Part shown: positions 5,709 through 6,516 of the stretch, one piece after another
Numbering within the stretch: the stretch's first letter is position 1
Layout: each line of letters begins with the position of its first letter
Source: an uncultured bacterium
Lineage (GTDB): Bacteria > Verrucomicrobiota > Kiritimatiellia > RFP12 > UBA1067
Reading direction: 5' to 3'
Assembly: GCA_902773475.1 (NCBI GenBank)
Contig: CACYEO010000004.1
Coordinates: 1-6,516, forward strand
Length of the DNA: 6,516 nt
Program-made: the position numbers and the translations under genes
The notes under the pieces: generated by a model
What the model was told of the DNA's origin: nothing
Seen by the model: only the letters and a program-made list of their open reading frames with translations
Databases searched by the model: none

Positions 5709-6005
5709 CTAAAAGGACGCATTTTCATTTGTCATGGAAATTCCGCTGACAATTCCGTTTTCACATTCTACGATTTTCAGTATATTGCCTTCATTGTCTT
5801 CATAATTCATGTACAACTTCATAATGGACATTCCGTCTTCCCTCCTGCATTTTTGCAAATGGATGCTGTCAGGCGATCCTTTTACCAATATGTATGTCCT
5901 GATACCACTCCCTTCAAGCAAGCTGTCTTTGACAAACCGCGCTCCAACCCACATTAGAACGAGGATTAGAACCGGTATAGCCGATAAAATGCATATTGTT
6001 TTCAT
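5709..6005 (-). CDS. Small membrane-anchored protein of unknown function
   Basis: 98 residues from the ATG at 6005, with GAGG six bases upstream. An upstream in-frame ATG at 6017 would add MRHE but has a weaker site. An N-terminal hydrophobic segment (about 4-21, ICILSAIPVLILVLMWVG) is a signal anchor or uncleaved signal. The remaining ~75 residues should be extracytoplasmic: GSPDSIHLQKCRRE (43-56), LYMNYEDNEGNILKIVE (64-80) and CENGIVSGIS (81-90). I recognise no family. The final strand-like run with an acidic turn is loosely reminiscent of BamE/SmpA-type lipoproteins, but there is no lipobox, so I do not assign it. It ends with TAG. It follows the next gene by 13 bases (1 base with the longer start), so the two are probably co-translated. 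AT-richer than the housekeeping genes, suggesting acquired DNA. Confidence 0.7.
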   Translation of the reverse strand: MKTICILSAIPVLILVLMWVGARFVKDSLLEGSGIRTYILVKGSPDSIHLQKCRREDGMSIMKLYMNYEDNEGNILKIVECENGIVSGISMTNENASF

Positions 6006-6018
6006 TTCATGCCTCATG

Positions 6019-6420
6019 CTATCTCATTGACGAAGTTGATTTGACGCAAATATCAATTGCGGTTATCAAACCCGAGTCTTTTGAATACAATGCACTGCCC
6101 CTTGCACGTCTCCAACCTCCAACAGCAGGCCGGTATTCGAAAAATGCAACATTTTTATTTGCTCCGGCATCTAGGATCTGCAACAATTCATCTATTTGCG
6201 GCGCATCATCCTGTATTCCAAGATCATGCACTGTCAAGTCGCCTTCATTCACCGCATCGGCCATATCGCACAAATCCGTCGCTAATTCAATTGCACGGCA
6301 TCTACTTGCGACGGCAACAGACGCAAGCAGAAAAGCCCCAGAGCAAATAAACACCATGAGAACGCCAGCGAGCGGGATTTTCCAGTTCGCATACCTTTTT
6401 ACGGCCTCAATCAATACCAT
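6019..6420 (-). CDS. Small single-pass membrane protein of unknown function
   Basis: 133 residues with GGAGAGG six bases before the ATG. After a short basic N-terminus (MVLIEAVKRYANWK) there is one strong transmembrane segment (about 15-38). An acidic, probably extracytoplasmic domain follows: ELATDLCDMADAVNEGDL (45-62), IQDDAPQIDELLQILD (69-84) and FFEYRPAVGGWRRARGSALY (93-112). No recognised family or catalytic motif. The helical ID-ELLQILD stretch and compact size would suit an immunity-like or sensor role, but that is only a guess from the rhs neighbourhood. It ends with TAG, immediately before the next small gene, which has a similar anchor-plus-small-domain plan. Base composition is AT-rich relative to 1-5160. 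Confidence 0.72.
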   Translation of the reverse strand: MVLIEAVKRYANWKIPLAGVLMVFICSGAFLLASVAVASRCRAIELATDLCDMADAVNEGDLTVHDLGIQDDAPQIDELLQILDAGANKNVAFFEYRPAVGGWRRARGSALYSKDSGLITAIDICVKSTSSMR

Positions 6421-6515
6421 GGCACACCTCTCCAGATACTATTGTTGTTTTTAGACATGAAATACAATTTATCGCAAGGACTGTCTTCAACGCTTGAAGA
6501 AAGATATCGAAAATA
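6411..6515 (-). CDS. Possible C-terminal tail of a gene entering from the right edge
   Basis: A minus-strand frame is open from the window edge for 34 codons and ends in TGA, overlapping the start of the 133-residue membrane protein by 10 bases. The tail (YFRYLSSSVEDSPCDKLYFM, then SKNNNSIWRGVPWY) has a protein-like composition with aromatic and polar residues. A second minus-strand frame is also open across most of this stretch, so the choice is uncertain. Overlap with the downstream start would fit operonic coupling, for example an Rhs-type or other accessory gene upstream of its partner. No family is recognisable in so short a piece. Confidence 0.3.
   Translation of the reverse strand, partial: YFRYLSSSVEDSPCDKLYFMSKNNNSIWRGVPWY
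6427..6433 (-). promoter_or_regulatory. Ribosome-binding site of the 133-residue membrane protein
   Basis: GGAGAGG on the minus strand lies six bases before the ATG at 6420. It is the best Shine-Dalgarno in the accessory strip and the main reason to accept this orientation and start. Confidence 0.65.
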
Positions 6516-6516
6516 A

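Noticed and set aside
5709..6005. BamE/SmpA-like lipoprotein assignment for the 98-residue protein
   Set aside because: Only a loose resemblance in the C-terminal part, with no lipobox cysteine after the hydrophobic segment.
5996..6454. 152-codon plus-strand frame opposite the 133-residue membrane protein
   Set aside because: The minus-strand frame has a good ribosome-binding site, a clear transmembrane segment and continuity with the next gene. The plus frame has no family features or good start signal.
1..6516. CRISPR array, tRNA or rRNA genes, transposase
   Set aside because: No regularly spaced direct repeats, cloverleaf-like sequence, rRNA signature or transposase motif was seen on either strand.

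Overview
The main part of the window (about 1-5160) is a very GC-rich bacterial chromosome segment with tightly packed housekeeping genes. The last ~800 bases are clearly AT-richer: by hand count, 1201-1260 is 45/60 G+C and 5701-5760 is 23/60. The aspartyl-tRNA synthetase is of the type with SHNPFSMPQGG and FGAPPHGGIAPGVDR motifs. Together with a fused shikimate kinase/dehydroquinate synthase and YD-repeat (RHS) remnants of the form YDDIGNR...NNLNQY, this suggests a Gram-negative, possibly PVC-group (Kiritimatiellota/Lentisphaerota-like) bacterium. That taxonomic guess is an inference from memory of these families and is weak.

Layout. 2-1018 (+) is the 3' part of aspS, read in one frame except for an in-frame TAG at 560-562. 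1015-1752 (+) is a CPBP/CAAX-type intramembrane protease whose proposed ATG overlaps the aspS stop; a perfect 11-bp-stem hairpin lies just inside it. A GC-rich palindrome (1755-1774) separates this rightward pair from a leftward cluster.

The leftward cluster, read in transcription order, is rlmI (5107-3917, 23S rRNA cytosine-5 methyltransferase), aroKB (3880-2273, fused shikimate kinase and 3-dehydroquinate synthase) and a YraN/UPF0102 nuclease-fold gene (2289-1780). The 36-base and overlapping junctions suggest one operon. A possible promoter and mutually exclusive inverted repeats lie just upstream of rlmI.

5089-6516 is an accessory strip, also leftward. From the right edge it holds a possible C-terminal tail of an unseen gene, two small unrecognised membrane-anchored proteins that look translationally linked, and a decayed RHS/YD-repeat fragment. 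The fragment carries an in-frame palindrome, heptamer repeats and GC-rich palindromes. This resembles the cargo end of an Rhs locus, with a displaced tip fragment and small orphan genes, but no toxin domain is visible here. The most unexpected single observation is the nonsense codon in the middle of an otherwise perfectly conserved essential aspS.
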